Source: Parus major
Lineage: Eukaryota; Chordata; Aves; Passeriformes; Paridae
Direction of reading: 5' to 3'
Assembly (NCBI RefSeq): GCF_001522545.3
Contig: NC_031774.1
Coordinates: 22,849,884 to 22,913,883 of the forward strand
DNA length: 64,000 nucleotides
In this document: positions 42,801-50,314 of the stretch, piece by piece
Position numbering within the stretch: the stretch's first letter is position 1
How the letters are laid out: each line of letters begins with the position of its first letter
Notes under the pieces: generated by a model
The model's input: the letters and a program-made list of their open reading frames with translations, nothing else
What the model was told of the DNA's origin: nothing
Database searches by the model: none
Position numbers and translations under genes: made by a program

Positions 42801-45800
42801 TTTAACTGGAATTAATTCTGTTTCTCATTATGAAATCTTTGAAAATATAAATTATAATTTACCTTTGAAAGATAATTCACACTTTATATCTTCTTCCCAT
42901 TGTATAAATTTCATTAGTTTGCAAAACTCCTCAGCTGAGCTTGTGCTGAGGGTAACACACAATACTTCCTGAGAATATAAATCCCCACTCTGACACAGTG
43001 CCCTACAGAGGAAAATAATTTGGGTCTGAAGCATCACTGAGTTTAACTTTTCCCATCCTCTATTCACAAGCTAGAGATGTACTGGTTATTACTGAGAAAG
43101 AAATACTTCACCATTGTACAAACAAATTTTGAATAGACATTCTTGCAGACTGCATTATGCCATTGGACCATAAAAACTGAGAATATAAAACCCATGTAGC
43201 AAATTTATCCCTCTCTTCCTTTTTTAAAGTTGTTCTTCACACACCTGCAGACAGGTATGTAGTATGAAAAATTCTTCTCTTAAATCAGACTGGATCAATT
43301 TCTGTAAAATGAAGATACATGTTGAACAGAACAACTAGGTTGTTTTTATTTTAAGTTGTGATTCAAGTCAACAACAAATGCATTTCCACATCGCCATAAG
43401 CAATGTCGTTCATTTGACAACATATTGCCATTCCCTACTTCAGAAACAGAGAAGAAAATGTAAGAAGGCTTTACCTGGTTGGTGGCTGTTGAGAAACAGA
43501 GAAGATGGCAGGTTTTTCTCTGAAATGTTAGTGTGAGATAGGCAGAAAGAGGATGATAAATGGAATGAGAGCCATGCATTCCATATCCCTTATCACACAT
43601 CATACGATGTTCTAGTTGGCACCACTTTGAAGGAGGACAGTAGGGGTCAAACCTAATTATAAAGCTGTTTTCAATTCCAAAGTTTGTCAGTGAAAAGAGA
43701 ATTATCACATTATGCTTGGATGCAGAAAGCCACAGTTCCCCTAATAACAAAGACTGATTTATTACTGGTTTGCATATTCTTCCTTAAGGAATTAAATTAC
43801 AATCCCCCTATAATTACATTCCTCTGTACTTTGCTCATCTCAAACCTACATCCATCAGATATTTACCATTTTCTTGATTTTTCCAGCTTAGCTACAAAAT
43901 GGGGAGAGACAGTTTTCTTTCAGCTGTCTAGAATGATCTTGAACTATTTTTCACTCAATAACAAGATCAACTACCCAGCTGTCCCCAGCAGACCCCATAA
44001 CAGGGTGCAACAATATAACATCAAAAGGTGAACCCAAATTAAAAAAGACAGAAGTGTTATTAAATAAGTCTAATCTAAATCTTACAGCATTTGACTAAAC
44101 AACATGGTATAAATATGAATGATCCTCAAAAAGAAAAAAAAGAAAATTTCATACTATGTTGTTTTTCTCTATATTTCCATGTATCTTAAAAAGGACACAT
44201 ATTTCTCTACCTCTTCAAGAGTTTGTTCTTTTTCTAGTTATTAGAGAAAAATCACCCAGTGGGCAAGCTAACAAGCACTGAGCCAAGGGGGAAAAGGTGT
44301 GTTCCCAAATGGCTGGCCTTCCTCAGCTGGAAGGCATGCACCCCATTGCCCTGGTTGTTATAGCAATGTAGATAAATGGCCAAGAAATTGCACTAAGTAA
44401 TAAAACTGCAGTTAAAGAGTTAATAACATCCATACAAACAACACAAACTTCTTATCACATTTTAAAGAATAGTTTGTCTGGTTCCCATGTTACTAATTCT
44501 AGTGTGTTGTCTATTTCTCAGTGGAATTCAGGCCTCTCAGAAGAGTATTAAGAGGGTATTTGAAAATTTCCCAACTTTCTTATTTACTGTTTTAACTTCA
44601 CATAAATGAAGTGTGTTGCTATGGAATGTTAGGCATTGCTATCAATATTCAATATTGCTATCAATATTCTATTTTTTTTTCCCTGCAAGGGGAAATGACA
44701 AAGCTCCTGGATCTTGAACTGAAAGCTAAGGTGTTTTCTTTTGTCTCCTCTGCAGACAAGCCTGGGCCTCCTCAGAATATAAAGCTTGTGGATGTTTGGG
44801 GATTTAATGCAGCCCTGGAGTGGACACCTCCCCAGGATGATGGCAATGCTCAGATCTTGGGCTACACAGTTCAGAAAGCTGACAAAAAAACAATGGTAAG
44901 AACTTGTGCTGGGTCCGTGGCTTTGTATGGAGTTAAACCAGCACGTGCTCTGGGAACACAGAGACTTGACAGAAATGACTGAATTCAGGACACTCATTTG
45001 TGTGTCCAAGATGTCCTATGGCACCTCAGAGACAATTAAACATTGAAAAACAGAATCTAAAGAACCTCCAAAAGGTGAAAGATTAAACTAAATGTAGTAG
45101 AAAATGGAAGAGAGACCAAGCTTGTTCTATCTCTGGTGGTGACTTCATAGACAGCTCTCCTTAGATGGTGGAATTATAATTTCTATTTGGAATTATATTT
45201 TTCATAAATGCAGCAAAAATATTGAAGGGGAGGGAAGAAGAGTTAGACTTGAAGTGAGACACTCGGCATACCAGGGTGTGTACTGGGAGAGGCATGTATG
45301 CCAGCCAGACTGGAAAATATCTTTCTCAGGGAAGACCCCATTAAGTAGTCACATTCTGAGTGTGCATCTTGTACCAGATTCCCCAGATATGAGTATGGCT
45401 AAAATATGGTAGAGAGTTGTGGGGTTTTTTTCTCAAAATGGAAGTATTCATACATCTATCACACACACAGAATATAAATGTAAGAAAAAAGATCAGCTGA
45501 TCGTCACAGGAAGCAACATAATACTCATTTCACAGGTTAGTTTTCTCTCCATACCAAAAGTAGCACCATGTCTGACCTCTCATAACATCTTTCTAAACAG
45601 TACAGTCTTGTTACAGGAATGGTACACTGTTTTTGATCACTATCGTCGCACAAACTGTATAGTGTCAGACCTGATTATGGGAAATGAGTATTTTTTTCGA
45701 ATCTTCAGTGAAAATTTATGTGGATTGAGTGAAACTGCTGCAACCACCAAAAATCCTGCCTATATCCAAAAAACAGGTAACATATTCTTCAAAACAAAGA

Positions 45801-48800
45801 TCACAAAAGCCACTAAGTACCAGAAGTAATACACTGGCAAATGGAAAATACAGTTTTACTAGCTGCATCTCAAAAGATATTTTCATTATTTAGTAACTAG
45901 CACTTAAAAAGAATTCTAGCATCAAGAGCCCTTATCTAGGCAGATCTCCTGTACTAATATAAATATCAGTTAAAAAATATTTAATCACACAGTCTTCTCA
46001 AACTACATTAAGTAAATAATACAACTGGGGGATTACATTTATATTTTGGGGTTAAAAGTTGAAGATGTCTCTGATGAAGACTTTCCCTGCACACATATGG
46101 CTAACATATTTTTAACAGAAGCTGAAAACACAAAATTGCCAGGACCTTTTACCTTAACAAACACATTAAACATGAGATGTGCTTTAGAATGAAATGTATT
46201 TAAAGACTTTTTATATCACAAAGCTTTGAAGCTTCTTAAAATCATACAGACAAAATAAATGACAGATTGTACACAAATCAGCAGAACTGACAACACGGTT
46301 CTTACTATTTTGTCTCTTTGAATTGCAGGCACCACTTATAAACCCCCTTGCTACAAAGAACACGATTTCTCTGAAGCTCCTAAATTCACCCACCCTCTGG
46401 TGAACCGCTCTGTGATTGCAGGGTACAACACCACACTCAGCTGTGCTGTCAGAGGAATCCCCAAGGTACACATCACTGCTCTCACTGAGATTGCTGCTGT
46501 TCTGCAAAACTAGCTAGAATGAGTTTGGTCTTGTGTGAAGTCTTTTTTTGTGGGTTTGTTGTTGGTTCGGTTTTTTTAATCTCGCAGGAATATTTTCTCA
46601 TTCTAAATAAATTTATAAAGGTTCCATCAAAGAGTACATAAAGATGTACTATTCTTTTTAATCAGGAACAAGCAGTAAAAGCTGTATCAGCTAGGAGCTA
46701 AATTTAGACTTCTCAGAAAAGGGAAATAAGATTTTTGTCTGCAGTGTAGTAATTTAGCATATGACATAATCTTGTAATGAATTTAAATTAGTACAATCCC
46801 TTCGTATCTGGCTGCTTATTTTCAGCTTCTTTCACTACCTCATACCTGTACAAGGATCTGATTTCTACAGAGCAAAACACGTAACAATCACTCAGAGTCC
46901 AAATTTTTAAAAAAAAATCATTTGTTGCAGTTTATTGGATGAAGAAGGAGCTCCAGACAAAACTCAAAAGTAAAAAGGAAGCATATCCATGTAAACAGCT
47001 TCAAAAAAACAATATTAGAGAATAAACACCAGCAACTGTAGGCAAAATCCATCTTCCAGTAGCTGCCTCAGCTTAGAAATGACGGTGTAATTGACAATAT
47101 TCCCCCTTGATTCACTCACATTTTTGTGCATCTGCATCCACTTCATTCTGTTTCCATGGTTTTAAGAAGATTCTTAAAAAACCTTCTCGATTTTACAGCT
47201 GTTATTGTACAGTAATGGCAGGGCTTGGAATGCAGGCATGCTTGCTTCTCCTTCACATTAGCCTGAAGGATCCAATCAGTCCTCAGCCTTCAGTACACCT
47301 AATACTCTTAAAGCAGCTTTTCCAGATATGTTTTTTGTAGTTCCATTGCCCAAATTGAAAAATATTTCATTACCTGCAGCAATACTCTGCAAAAGCTCCT
47401 GTTACCTTACATGGATGAAAGTTTCCAGTTCTTAATAACTGTAGATTGTCAAGCACACCTCAGGCAGAGACGGTACTCATACCTTGCCAGTAATGAAGTA
47501 TAATAAGAGACATACCCAGAAAGATAAAGAGGCTATAGAGAAACAAGGAAAAAATGTTAAGGCAGGAAAAATTCCAGCAGAGATCTGTCAAGAAAATTAA
47601 GCAAGTGGCAGGTGGGATGTTCTGGACTGATATACCACAGGTCAAAGACAAAAGTGATTGATTCAGTAGATTTGAATGCACTCTGTAAAAACAGTGCAGT
47701 AGTTTTGGGGCTTATGAATGAAGAAACTGAAGACATTAATTCTGAAAGAAAAACAGATAAATGTAAAGCTTGGTCTTCTGTTCTTTAAAGACTGTTTCTT
47801 CACTGTATGTACTAATGAGCTTGAAATAAACAAAAACAGTTTGTTTCAGATCAGATTTTTCATTTTTAAACTTTCATTTATAAAAATTAAAAGCATATTT
47901 TCAGGTACTGGAAACAAAACATAAAAGCTTGAACTGGTACAGAAGCAACCACTTCATTCAATATTGGAAGCCAATAAAAACCTTCTTTTTAAATTCCTGA
48001 GGTTTCTAAAGATACGCTAGAGGGTTTGGAAAATCCTTTCCTGGACCAAACGTTGGCATCCTAGTTTGGTCACCCAGCATCTGTGGACTTCTATGATACT
48101 TCTGCTCTTATAATCTGAGACATTTAATTCCCCTTCTGTAAGATACTTGCAACATTCAAATACATTTTAATGAGCACAACTAAATAACACGTAAATATAT
48201 GAATTTGTAAACAGTTACTAGGGGTTGGGGTTTTTTAAAATTGCAATAAAACAGGGCACAAATCTACATTTTCTATATGCTATTTGTGAGTTAACAGAAA
48301 TACTGAACTTTTGAATTATTTCATGACTTTGTACTTAATGAGAAGTTCCTTGAAAAATTATTAACATTGCTTTGTAAATAGATCTCATAATACTATTTAG
48401 CCTTCGTGGCTATATTTGGCTGCAAGATCAGGTGTAAACCTTCCATTCTCTACCATCTGTTTTAATGATCTCCTTTTTTGTTCTTCAGCCCAAGATATTC
48501 TGGTTCAAAAACAAAATGGATCTCTCTGGGGATGCCAAGTACCGCATGTTCAGTAAGCAGGGGGTGTTGACCCTGGAGATCCGAAAACCCACTCCCTTTG
48601 ACGGTGGCATTTACACCTGTAAAGCTGTCAATGAGTGTGGTGAAGCTGAAATAGAGTGCAGACTGGATGTCAGAGGTAATCAGATGAATCCTATGGATAA
48701 CCCTAACCCTGCAATTGTGAGAAACAGAACTCACTCTTTGAAATTTTTAGAAGTTTAGTAATGGACAAAAGGGGCAATATCCAGCACCGGGGTGTTTGGC

Positions 48801-50282
48801 AATATGCCAAAAACACACCTTAGCTTAAAACAATATTCTTATATACTGTTGCATTACATGAGTCACATGCATATTCATATGAATTTATACATTATTCAAA
48901 CATTCTTGTGAGTTTAGATGTTTCAGGAATTCTTTTATTTGGTTTTCACCTTTGACTTGTCTGCATGCCATCCTGTAGATTAAATCAATATATTTTATTT
49001 CTTCTTATGGTTCAATCCTGTTGATTTTACACTCCCTGGTAATGAAGAGTCAGTCTTCTCTTGGTGCTCTGGTTTTTGTCACCGTTATTTTATTATTCAG
49101 ATAAGATAGTCCACAATTGTGAGAATGTTATTTTACATTTAGTTACATGAGTAAAGTTACATGAATAAAGCATTTTAACATTGCATAGTCTCTATTTTAA
49201 TATTATGCTAAGGCCTAAGATATAATATATATTTATCATGCTACTATTTATATAAACTTTATAATGCATACATAAATGACAGATTATACTATACCAAAAA
49301 GCAATTAAAAGGGAATTATAAATGATACTATATAAAAATCTTTGTGATTAATAGTAACATACAAAAGTTGACACATAAACATGAAAGCAAATACTATATT
49401 GTCATTTATAACAGCAATGAAGACAGGCTAATGGGTAGTCAAAAGAAAACAAAATCATAGTTCCCCTTTATCTAACCCTGACTTTTTGGGTGGTATATAA
49501 AAAACAAGATTGTTTTTCATTCTGAAGCACTATGATAGAATTAGGTTACTTGCAAGGTAATACAGGTCTGATGGTGTACAATTACTGCACTTCTGACTTT
49601 CTATTTCTAGAGCAGACACCTGCAGTGGAAGGGAGGTCTATCTACAGCCACTACTTTGAGGATAACTTCATTAGACTTTGCACTTATTCCATAACTGAAA
49701 GTTTTAAATCGAGTTATTGGCTATTAGACTTATGTAAAAGGTAGTGCACGCTACATGACAAACATTTTTGGAACACTAAAAAATTACTTTGTTTGTCAAA
49801 AGGACCAGGAACAAAAGTCACATATTTATAACACAATAAAAATTATTAAATATTCAATATTTTTTGTAAAGCTGCCATTAAAGTATCTATATATCAATAC
49901 AAATGTATGTAGCATTATTTTAAGTGCTCAAACCCAGCAAAAGCTGCAAAAGTGACCTACATAACAGTAATTGATGGAAATCCATTTTCAGCACAGCAAG
50001 TCTGAAGGTATTTCTTCACAGCACTGAGTTGAATATTTGACTCAGTGCTAAATCAGGAATGTGCATACAGTACACCTTGCAGTGCTGGGTCCCTCAGGGC
50101 TCAAAGATTAATTTTATCATCATCTGAAGCTTGCTTTGGGAACATTAAATATGCTTAGAATCATCAGATACTATAAAGCGTCCATATTTCACCTTCTGTA
50201 CCAAGTCTCAATTTAAAATTAGCATTCTTTAATGTCTGATAATATCTCAAACTTTTTTTTTCATTCTCCAGCACCTCAATAA
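712..50282 (+). CDS. MYBPC3: Cardiac myosin-binding protein C, 32 coding exons, 5' end outside the window
   Basis: Sarcomeric thick-filament accessory protein of the heart A-band. It binds the myosin tail and titin through C8-C10, and myosin S2 and actin through C1-M, where PKA-type phosphorylation tunes contraction. The joined exons are 712-807, 1032-1118, 1260-1408, 2319-2436, 3797-3845, 5074-5118, 7368-7424, 8033-8035, 12190-12213, 12979-13145, 13925-14057, 14284-14286, 14978-15102, 15696-15801, 19777-19943, 20320-20485, 21393-21499, 21821-21850, 22028-22164, 23626-23703, 24832-24991, 26983-27087, 30221-30409, 32368-32502, 33703-33870, 35122-35210, 39989-40184, 44756-44895, 45617-45776, 46329-46465, 48489-48675 and 50272-50282. 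Approximate window residues are: Pro/Ala linker 1-45, C1 45-150, M 150-265, C2 to 352, C3 to 443, C4 to 534, linker and C5 to 669, C6 (FnIII) to 767, C7 (FnIII) to 868, C8 to 963, C9 (FnIII) to 1063, C10 to 1173. The cardiac paralogue is chosen over MYBPC1 and MYBPC2 because of the LAGGGRR phosphorylation motif, the C5 insertion exon, and the chicken/human MYBPC3-like residues throughout. No frameshift or internal stop was found. The start codon and C0 are upstream. Confidence 0.97.
1032..1118 (+). CDS. MYBPC3: MYBPC3 exon 4: end of linker and start of C1
   Basis: The exon enters in phase 1 after a tttcag acceptor and reads linker residues followed by [18 protein letters not shown]. This is the hallmark first strand of the C1 Ig domain in cardiac MyBP-C. 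The donor is gtgagt. Confidence 0.96.
1260..1408 (+). CDS. MYBPC3: MYBPC3 exon 5: C1 Ig domain, first half
   Basis: It encodes [19 protein letters not shown] and then [20 protein letters not shown], which includes the C1 core tryptophan. It ends in phase 0 at AAG|gtacaa. C1 contacts myosin S2, the regulatory light chain and actin. Confidence 0.97.
2319..2436 (+). CDS. MYBPC3: MYBPC3 exon 6: C1 Ig domain, second half
   Basis: In phase 0 it reads [10 protein letters not shown], and then [20 protein letters not shown], which contains the Ig YxC motif. It ends in phase 1 at a gtaagg donor. Confidence 0.97.
3797..3845 (+). CDS. MYBPC3: MYBPC3 exon 7: start of M domain
   Basis: This 49-nt exon encodes [16 protein letters not shown] and ends with AC, two bases of the Thr in the RRTS kinase motif. 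The donor is gtgagt. The serine equivalent to mouse Ser273 is supplied by the next exon. Confidence 0.95.
3846..5073 (+). other. MYBPC3 intron 7
   Basis: Intronic sequence with no recognisable element. Short open frames on both strands have no family resemblance. Confidence 0.6.
5074..5118 (+). CDS. MYBPC3: MYBPC3 exon 8: cardiac phosphorylation insert
   Basis: This 45-nt exon lies between a ctcag acceptor and a gtagtc donor, in phase 2 at both ends. It reads [14 protein letters not shown] after the shared Thr codon. LAGGGRR is diagnostic for the cardiac isoform. The exon carries the equivalents of mouse Ser273 and Ser282, the main PKA/CaMKII target region. It is too short to stand out as an open frame and was found by homology. 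Skipping it would keep the reading frame. Confidence 0.95.
5119..7367 (+). other. MYBPC3 intron 8
   Basis: AT-rich intron of 2.2 kb between two M-domain exons. No repeat family or additional exon recognised. Confidence 0.6.
7368..7424 (+). CDS. MYBPC3: MYBPC3 exon 9: M domain, FSSLLKK segment
   Basis: This 57-nt exon is phase 2 at both ends and reads [25 protein letters not shown] is invariant in cardiac MyBP-C. It ends with AG before gtgagt, so the following residue depends on the next exon. Confidence 0.95.
7629..7670. repeat. A-rich / GAAAA simple repeat
   Basis: A purine tract of A runs interrupted by single G residues, in intron 9 between exon 9 and the 3-nt exon 10. A simple low-complexity repeat. 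Confidence 0.8.
8033..8035 (+). CDS. MYBPC3: MYBPC3 exon 10: 3-nucleotide microexon (AGA)
   Basis: The three bases AGA sit between acceptor ...ccaacag and donor gtaagc. Exon 9 ends in AG and exon 11 starts with C, so inclusion gives AGA GAC, or Arg-Asp. This restores the conserved KKRDSF motif. Skipping gives KKSSF instead. Human MYBPC3 exon 10 is known to be 3 nt, and the ordinal position agrees. The ring of evidence is strong, but the call rests on homology and splice sites, not transcripts. Confidence 0.88.
8036..12189 (+). other. MYBPC3 intron 10
   Basis: A 4.15 kb intron separating the 3-nt exon 10 from the 24-nt exon 11. It contains degenerate short tandem motifs at about 8893-8985 (variants of ctatctat/gatacac) and otherwise nothing recognisable. 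Confidence 0.6.
12190..12213 (+). CDS. MYBPC3: MYBPC3 exon 11: 24-nt M-domain exon
   Basis: The exon lies between a tacag acceptor and a strong gtaagg donor, in phase 2 at both ends. It reads C, then SFLRPSN, then CG. With exon 10 this makes [12 protein letters not shown], close to the segment I recall for chicken. The serine corresponds to mouse Ser302. No other sequence in the 5.5 kb between exons 9 and 12 fits. Confidence 0.92.
12979..13145 (+). CDS. MYBPC3: MYBPC3 exon 12: M-domain three-helix region
   Basis: After a ctgcag acceptor it encodes [17 protein letters not shown], then [20 protein letters not shown] and a Lys-rich tail. This is the folded helical part of the M domain, which binds actin and calmodulin in the family. 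The donor in frame, ACAG|gttggt, is weak. A better-looking gtgaga lies 4 nt further on but would shift the frame. Confidence 0.97.
13925..14057 (+). CDS. MYBPC3: MYBPC3 exon 13: C2 Ig domain, first half
   Basis: It reads [19 protein letters not shown] and then [14 protein letters not shown], with the C2 core tryptophan. It ends with AG in phase 2 at gtaaac, needing a base from the next exon to finish the codon. Confidence 0.97.
14284..14286 (+). CDS. MYBPC3: MYBPC3 exon 14: 3-nucleotide microexon (CAA)
   Basis: CAA lies between acceptor ...caatttag and a perfect gtaagt donor. With AG from exon 13 and A from exon 15 it gives AGC AAA, Ser-Lys. That produces VSGSKYIFE as in chicken and human. 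Direct joining of exons 13 and 15 would give VSGRYIFE, one residue shorter. Human exon 14 is also 3 nt. Inferred from homology plus splice sites. Confidence 0.9.
14978..15102 (+). CDS. MYBPC3: MYBPC3 exon 15: C2 Ig domain, second half
   Basis: It encodes [14 protein letters not shown], then [11 protein letters not shown] with the Ig YxC motif, then FTELFVK. It runs from a tttcag acceptor to a gtgagc donor in phase 1. Confidence 0.97.
15696..15801 (+). CDS. MYBPC3: MYBPC3 exon 16: C3 Ig domain, first half
   Basis: It reads [20 protein letters not shown] and [14 protein letters not shown], splitting the core tryptophan codon at TG|gtaagg. The residues agree with chicken cardiac MyBP-C and differ from the skeletal paralogues. 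Confidence 0.97.
15802..19776 (+). other. MYBPC3 intron 16
   Basis: A 4 kb intron within C3. The part from about 16,250 to 17,180 is richer in G+C and has several overlapping open frames on both strands, but none resembles a known protein. A short TA-rich run sits near 18,716-18,731. Confidence 0.55.
19777..19943 (+). CDS. MYBPC3: MYBPC3 exon 17: C3 Ig domain, second half
   Basis: It completes the tryptophan codon and reads [20 protein letters not shown], then [20 protein letters not shown]. The phase is 2 in and 1 out, at a gtaggc donor. Confidence 0.97.
20320..20485 (+). CDS. MYBPC3: MYBPC3 exon 18: C4 Ig domain, first part
   Basis: It reads [16 protein letters not shown], then [20 protein letters not shown] and the KISHIGR segment. 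It ends in AG at a gtcagt donor. The open frame continues into the intron but is not coding there. Confidence 0.97.
21393..21499 (+). CDS. MYBPC3: MYBPC3 exon 19: C4 Ig domain, end
   Basis: It reads [20 protein letters not shown] followed by NLSAKLQFL, after a tttccag acceptor. It ends in phase 1 at gtaagt. The aromatic DYSF replaces the usual YxC, as in other MyBP-C C4 domains. Confidence 0.97.
21821..21850 (+). CDS. MYBPC3: MYBPC3 exon 20: C4-C5 linker (30 nt)
   Basis: A 30-nt exon after a long pyrimidine tract, phase 1 at both ends. It reads [10 protein letters not shown], the linker that gives a bend between C4 and C5 in the family. The donor is gtaaga. Confidence 0.96.
22028..22164 (+). 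CDS. MYBPC3: MYBPC3 exon 21: C5 Ig domain, first half
   Basis: It reads [10 protein letters not shown], then [18 protein letters not shown] and TVIWQKVNK with the core tryptophan. It ends in phase 0 at AAG|gtaatg, just before the cardiac C5 insertion. Confidence 0.97.
22165..23625 (+). other. MYBPC3 intron 21
   Basis: A 1.5 kb intron preceding the C5 insertion exon, with a T-rich stretch near 23,432-23,475. No other feature seen. Confidence 0.6.
23626..23703 (+). CDS. MYBPC3: MYBPC3 exon 22: cardiac C5 insertion loop
   Basis: This 78-nt exon is phase 0 at both ends and encodes 26 polar residues, [20 protein letters not shown] plus a short Asn/Asp/Lys tail. It corresponds to the roughly 28-residue insertion that separates cardiac C5 from skeletal C5. 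It is acidic and polar and differs most from mammals. The acceptor is cttatctag and the donor gtaagc. Confidence 0.92.
24832..24991 (+). CDS. MYBPC3: MYBPC3 exon 23: C5 Ig domain, second half
   Basis: It reads [20 protein letters not shown] and [20 protein letters not shown]. It ends in phase 1 at gtaagt. The downstream intron holds the CR1 element. Confidence 0.97.
25932..26876 (-). mobile_element. CR1 non-LTR retrotransposon, 5'-truncated, antisense to MYBPC3
   Basis: Read on the - strand this is the 3' part of a CR1 LINE. The end of the reverse-transcriptase ORF is visible at about 26036-26530 with the family phrases [58 protein letters not shown] and [20 protein letters not shown], followed by the 3' UTR and an ATTCTGTGAT-type terminal repeat remnant. 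Upstream fragments of the same ORF are in other frames (about 26552-26890), so it is broken. It is typical of sauropsid genomes and inactive. It lies in intron 23 between the C5 and C6 exons. Confidence 0.93.
26983..27087 (+). CDS. MYBPC3: MYBPC3 exon 24: C6 fibronectin III, first half
   Basis: It reads [20 protein letters not shown] and [16 protein letters not shown]. The W-x-PP-x-YDGG pattern is typical of FnIII domains in this family. The acceptor is cttcag and the donor gtaaga, in phase 1 at both ends. Confidence 0.97.
27088..30220 (+). other. MYBPC3 intron 24
   Basis: A 3.1 kb intron within C6. It has several open frames (for example 28046-28468) with no domain, homologue or codon pattern to support them. 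Nothing else recognised. Confidence 0.6.
30221..30409 (+). CDS. MYBPC3: MYBPC3 exon 25: C6 fibronectin III, second half
   Basis: It reads [20 protein letters not shown] and [20 protein letters not shown], then [13 protein letters not shown]. It ends in phase 1 at gtgagt. Very highly conserved. Confidence 0.98.
30410..32367 (+). other. MYBPC3 intron 25
   Basis: A 2 kb intron. An 82-codon frame at 30996-31244, rich in Glu, Lys and Ser, has no acceptor or donor arrangement in phase with exons 25 and 26 and is not taken as an exon. Confidence 0.55.
32368..32502 (+). CDS. MYBPC3: MYBPC3 exon 26: C7 fibronectin III, first half
   Basis: It reads [40 protein letters not shown] and CKDG. It ends with a single T at gtaagt, in phase 1. 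Confidence 0.97.
32503..33702 (+). other. MYBPC3 intron 26
   Basis: A 1.2 kb AT-rich intron with no recognisable repeat or exon. Confidence 0.6.
33703..33870 (+). CDS. MYBPC3: MYBPC3 exon 27: C7 fibronectin III, second half
   Basis: After a short gcttgtag acceptor it reads [20 protein letters not shown], then [20 protein letters not shown] and PVTVQEIL. The donor is gtgagt, in phase 1. Confidence 0.97.
33871..35121 (+). other. MYBPC3 intron 27
   Basis: A 1.25 kb AT-rich intron with nothing recognised. Confidence 0.6.
35122..35210 (+). CDS. MYBPC3: MYBPC3 exon 28: C8 Ig domain, first part
   Basis: It reads [20 protein letters not shown] and [10 protein letters not shown], ending in phase 0 at CAG|gtatgt. 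C8-C10 form the thick-filament anchoring region. Confidence 0.97.
35211..39988 (+). other. MYBPC3 intron 28
   Basis: A 4.8 kb intron inside C8, the longest in the window. A C-rich patch near 36,828-36,965 and another G+C-richer patch near 39,180-39,260 stand out from the AT-rich background. No repeat family or coding exon was recognised. Confidence 0.6.
39989..40184 (+). CDS. MYBPC3: MYBPC3 exon 29: C8 Ig domain, remainder
   Basis: It reads [20 protein letters not shown], then [20 protein letters not shown] and the end of the domain through IQII. It follows a tctctttag acceptor and ends in phase 1 at gtaaga. Confidence 0.98.
40963..41099. repeat. 59-bp perfect direct duplication around a Tn5 mosaic end (probable artefact)
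   Basis: Bases 40963-41021 and 41041-41099 are identical over 59 nt. The 19 nt between them (41022-41040) read AGATGTGTATAAGAGACAG, the hyperactive Tn5 mosaic end used in Nextera libraries. This is the pattern expected from untrimmed adapter or a chimeric read used in assembly or gap filling. It is intronic and does not affect coding. Confidence 0.95.
41621..41785 (+). mobile_element. CR1 LINE 3' tail fragment
   Basis: About 165 nt match the CR1 3' end on the + strand: the 'gctgtggatgccccatccct' stretch, then the CTGGATGGGGCT and GGCAGGGGGTTGGAACT segments, ending in ATTCTGACTCTATGAC, a degenerate copy of the family's terminal ATTCTATGA repeats. Severely 5'-truncated, as most CR1 copies are. 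Confidence 0.9.
44756..44895 (+). CDS. MYBPC3: MYBPC3 exon 30: C9 fibronectin III, first half
   Basis: It reads [36 protein letters not shown] and KADKKTM. It ends in phase 0 at ATG|gtaaga. Confidence 0.98.
45617..45776 (+). CDS. MYBPC3: MYBPC3 exon 31: C9 fibronectin III, second half
   Basis: It reads [20 protein letters not shown], then [20 protein letters not shown] and NPAYIQKT. The donor is gtaaca, in phase 1. Confidence 0.98.
46329..46465 (+). CDS. MYBPC3: MYBPC3 exon 32: C10 Ig domain, first half
   Basis: It reads [19 protein letters not shown], then [20 protein letters not shown] and VRGIPK. It ends in phase 0 at AAG|gtacac. C10 binds the light-meromyosin part of the myosin tail. 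Confidence 0.98.
46466..48488 (+). other. MYBPC3 intron 32
   Basis: A 2 kb AT-rich intron inside C10. No repeat family or exon recognised. Confidence 0.6.
48489..48675 (+). CDS. MYBPC3: MYBPC3 exon 33: C10 Ig domain, second half
   Basis: It reads [20 protein letters not shown], then [40 protein letters not shown] and R. It ends with G in phase 1 at gtaatc. Reading into the intron would stop only after a non-conserved tail, so the last residues come from the next exon. Confidence 0.98.
48676..50271 (+). other. MYBPC3 intron 33
   Basis: A 1.6 kb very AT-rich intron between the C10 exon and the exon holding the last three codons. There is a small local duplication at 49141-49168 (two copies of a GTTACATGA(A/G)TAAAG-like unit). 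Otherwise nothing. Confidence 0.6.
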
Positions 50283-50314
50283 AACTCTGAATCTCAGCTG
50301 ATCTGCAAGTCAAG
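50272..50314 (+). CDS. MYBPC3: MYBPC3 exon 34: last three residues, stop and start of 3' UTR
   Basis: After the pyrimidine-rich acceptor ...cattctccag the exon reads CA CCT CAA TAA. With the G from exon 33 this gives Ala-Pro-Gln-stop; mammal and chicken proteins end Val-Pro-Gln. The stop is at 50280-50282. The exon then runs to a strong donor, CAAG|gtaaga, at 50315, as in human where exon 34 is followed by a non-coding exon. The stop overlaps an AATAAA, and a second AATAAA follows the donor, so unspliced 3' ends are possible. Confidence 0.88.
50278..50283 (+). promoter_or_regulatory. AATAAA overlapping the MYBPC3 stop codon
   Basis: The hexamer AATAAA is formed by the last two bases of the Gln codon, the TAA stop and the next base. 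It is a canonical poly(A) signal by sequence. A second AATAAA lies at 50320-50325, just inside the intron. Whether either is used is unknown. Confidence 0.4.

Larger units (their letters stand above)
40185..44755 (+). other. MYBPC3 intron 29
   Basis: A 4.6 kb intron between C8 and C9. It holds the adapter-flanking duplication at 40963-41099, a CR1 tail at 41621-41785 and a small 19-nt-period duplication at 44635-44669. Nothing else recognised. Confidence 0.65.

Noticed and set aside
43346..43750. 134-codon open frame on the - strand in intron 29
   Set aside because: AT-rich random frame with no recognisable motif or exon structure.
712..50282. Identification as MYBPC1 or MYBPC2 (skeletal forms)
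   Set aside because: The cardiac-only exon with LAGGGRR, the C5 insertion exon, and residues such as [10 protein letters not shown] and [14 protein letters not shown] fit the cardiac form. The two 3-nt exons also match cardiac gene structure.
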